From Candidatus Saccharimonadota bacterium (GTDB taxonomy: Bacteria > Patescibacteriota > Saccharimonadia > Saccharimonadales > Saccharimonadaceae), in assembly GCA_017652715.1 (NCBI GenBank), contig JAGCAL010000088.1, forward strand, positions 1-7,393: a stretch of 7,393 nucleotides of DNA, in the 5' to 3' direction. Each line of letters starts with the position of its first letter. Position 1 is the first letter of the stretch. The position numbers were made by a program, and so were the translations under genes. This document shows, piece after piece, positions 6,593 to 7,393 of the stretch. The notes under the pieces are model-generated. The model worked only from the letters and a program-made list of their open reading frames with translations, searched no databases and was not told the DNA's origin.

Positions 6593-7165
6593 ATGATAGC
6601 GCATATTCGAGGGGAGGTTGTTGAGAAGTTTAATAATGCTTTGATTTTGGATGTTGGCGGAGTAGGATACGAGGTGATGGTTTCGGCGATAGATTACGAA
6701 GATGCTAGTCTAAATAAAGAATATAAGTTTTATACTCATCACGTCGTGCGTGAGAATGCGGAGGAATTGTATGGTTTTTCGTCTTTGATGGCGAAAAAGC
6801 TGTTTGAGCTTCTAATATCGGTGCAGGGAATTGGCCCGAAGGCGGGGATTTCTATTATGTCGCTTGCGGAACCGGAAGAAGTTAGAAATGCGATAGCAAA
6901 CGGAGATACTACATTTGTTGCAAAAGCAAGCGGTGTGGGAAAGAAAAGTGCCGAACGGGTAATTGTTGATCTTCGAGATAAAGTTGGGACGCCGAGTCGT
7001 TACGGTGCGAGCGAAGTAAAGACGGAAGTTGCTCCGGAAAATGATGAAGCACTTGATGCTTTAATTGCGCTTGGTTTTCCTTTGAAAGAAGCGACGATGG
7101 CGCTTCAAGGGATTGATCCGAAATTATCTACGGAAGAACGTATAAAGTTAGCTTTAAAAAGATAA
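6593..7165 (+). CDS. ruvA: Holliday junction branch migration protein RuvA
   Basis: RuvA binds four-way junctions as a tetramer and loads the RuvB motor. The 190 residues are slightly short of the usual ~200. The OB-fold domain (1-64) starts MIAHIRGEV and contains GGVGYEV at 22-28. Two helix-hairpin-helix motifs follow (VQGIGPK at 77-83 and SGVGKK at 113-118). A short acidic linker (~131-150) leads to the RuvB-binding domain III (~151-190, EALDALIALGF). The acidic-pin region reads VVRENAEELYGF, so the second pin residue (E. coli Asp56) is Asn55, while Glu55 is kept as E54. The ATG is fixed by the conserved N-terminus and follows ruvC by 4 bases. No ruvB follows, so it must lie elsewhere. Confidence 0.97.
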   Translation: MIAHIRGEVVEKFNNALILDVGGVGYEVMVSAIDYEDASLNKEYKFYTHHVVRENAEELYGFSSLMAKKLFELLISVQGIGPKAGISIMSLAEPEEVRNAIANGDTTFVAKASGVGKKSAERVIVDLRDKVGTPSRYGASEVKTEVAPENDEALDALIALGFPLKEATMALQGIDPKLSTEERIKLALKR

Positions 7166-7181
7166 ATTCTTATGCTACAAT
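7153..7181 (+). promoter_or_regulatory. Promoter of the downstream secreted-protein gene, overlapping the ruvA end
   Basis: TGCTACAAT (7173-7181) is an extended -10 with a 5-of-6 match to TATAAT. TTTAAA at 7153-7158 is a 4-of-6 -35 candidate at the ideal 17-base spacing and lies inside the last ruvA codons. Only 7 bases separate the -10 from the ATG at 7189, so transcription is expected to start at about the A of the ATG. There is no Shine-Dalgarno, so a leaderless mRNA is predicted. No terminator hairpin fits between ruvA and this promoter. Confidence 0.7.
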
Positions 7182-7188
7182 TTGTGGT

Positions 7189-7393
7189 ATGGGTAGGAAT
7201 GCTAGCAATATTACAATTCTATTATTAACTGTTACTTTATTTTCCGGCTTTATTTTAGTCGGTTCGGAAGCTCGTGCCGACGTAGTAGACGTAGTTAATA
7301 TTACAGTCCCAAGTTCTTGTTCTCTTTCTACTAATAGTGGACTTGGAGAAACTTATAATGTCTCTATGACTCCTGGTCAATATAAGAATGATA
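7189..7393 (+). CDS. Secreted or surface protein N-terminus, cut by the window end
   Basis: The frame from ATG 7189 is open to the window edge (68 codons plus one base). It begins MGRNASNITILLLTVTLF: a short positive n-region (R3), a hydrophobic core to about residue 25, then SEARA followed by D, a good signal peptidase I site after residue ~30. The mature start, DVVDVVNITVPSSCSLST, resembles what I recall at the N-termini of Saccharibacterial extracellular proteins. The function cannot be told from this fragment. Unlike its upstream neighbours it shows no G-over-C excess (G 32, C 34 over 7201-7380 by hand count) and uses TCT serine codons. Its promoter sits in the 23-base gap after ruvA. A small or large surface protein is equally possible. 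Confidence 0.8.
   Translation, partial: MGRNASNITILLLTVTLFSGFILVGSEARADVVDVVNITVPSSCSLSTNSGLGETYNVSMTPGQYKND

Overview
The window looks like a fragment of a Candidatus Saccharibacteria (TM7, Patescibacteria/CPR) genome. This rests on remembered family resemblance, not a search. The large protein's C-terminal region (YYYYNGGDITV, VTRIDALLVAEGTV, VNGAIIAKKL) and the VNITVPSSCSL start of the last mature protein look like Saccharibacterial secreted proteins. All convincing genes lie on the + strand, in AT-rich DNA with strong G-over-C skew. The reading frames fit the standard code: no TGA falls inside any of them, which argues against TGA-recoded CPR lineages such as Gracilibacteria.

Layout. Bases 1 to about 160 differ from the rest: 94 of 160 are G/C by hand count (59%), with nested palindromes like the short interspersed repeats of gut Firmicutes genomes. 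This is either a misassembled contig end or a foreign repeat. From about 181 to 4671 runs one very long frame with no credible start codon. It encodes a secreted-type, Asn/Ser/Thr/Gly-rich surface protein whose true N-terminus appears cut off at the junction. The protein has three related Cys-bearing modules, a fourth divergent region and a conserved beta-rich C-terminal domain. Its 24 cysteines fall into close pairs, which suggests disulfide-stabilised extracellular modules.

After a 44-base gap with an extended -10 promoter comes a tight radA-ruvC-ruvA cluster (4716-7165) for homologous recombination and Holliday-junction processing. radA and ruvC overlap by 11 bases, and ruvC and ruvA are 4 bases apart. 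RuvB is not in the window. RadA, RuvC and RuvA keep nearly all recognisable key residues.

The last gene (7189 to the window end) begins with a clear signal peptide and is cut by the window edge. It has its own promoter in the 23-base gap after ruvA. Both radA and this last gene have an extended -10 box so close to the ATG that their mRNAs should start at, or within a few bases of, the start codon. Neither has a Shine-Dalgarno sequence, whereas ruvA has a perfect one. So two translation-initiation modes seem to coexist: leaderless starts for promoter-proximal genes, and Shine-Dalgarno or coupled starts inside the operon. The repair genes are thus sandwiched between two surface-protein genes.
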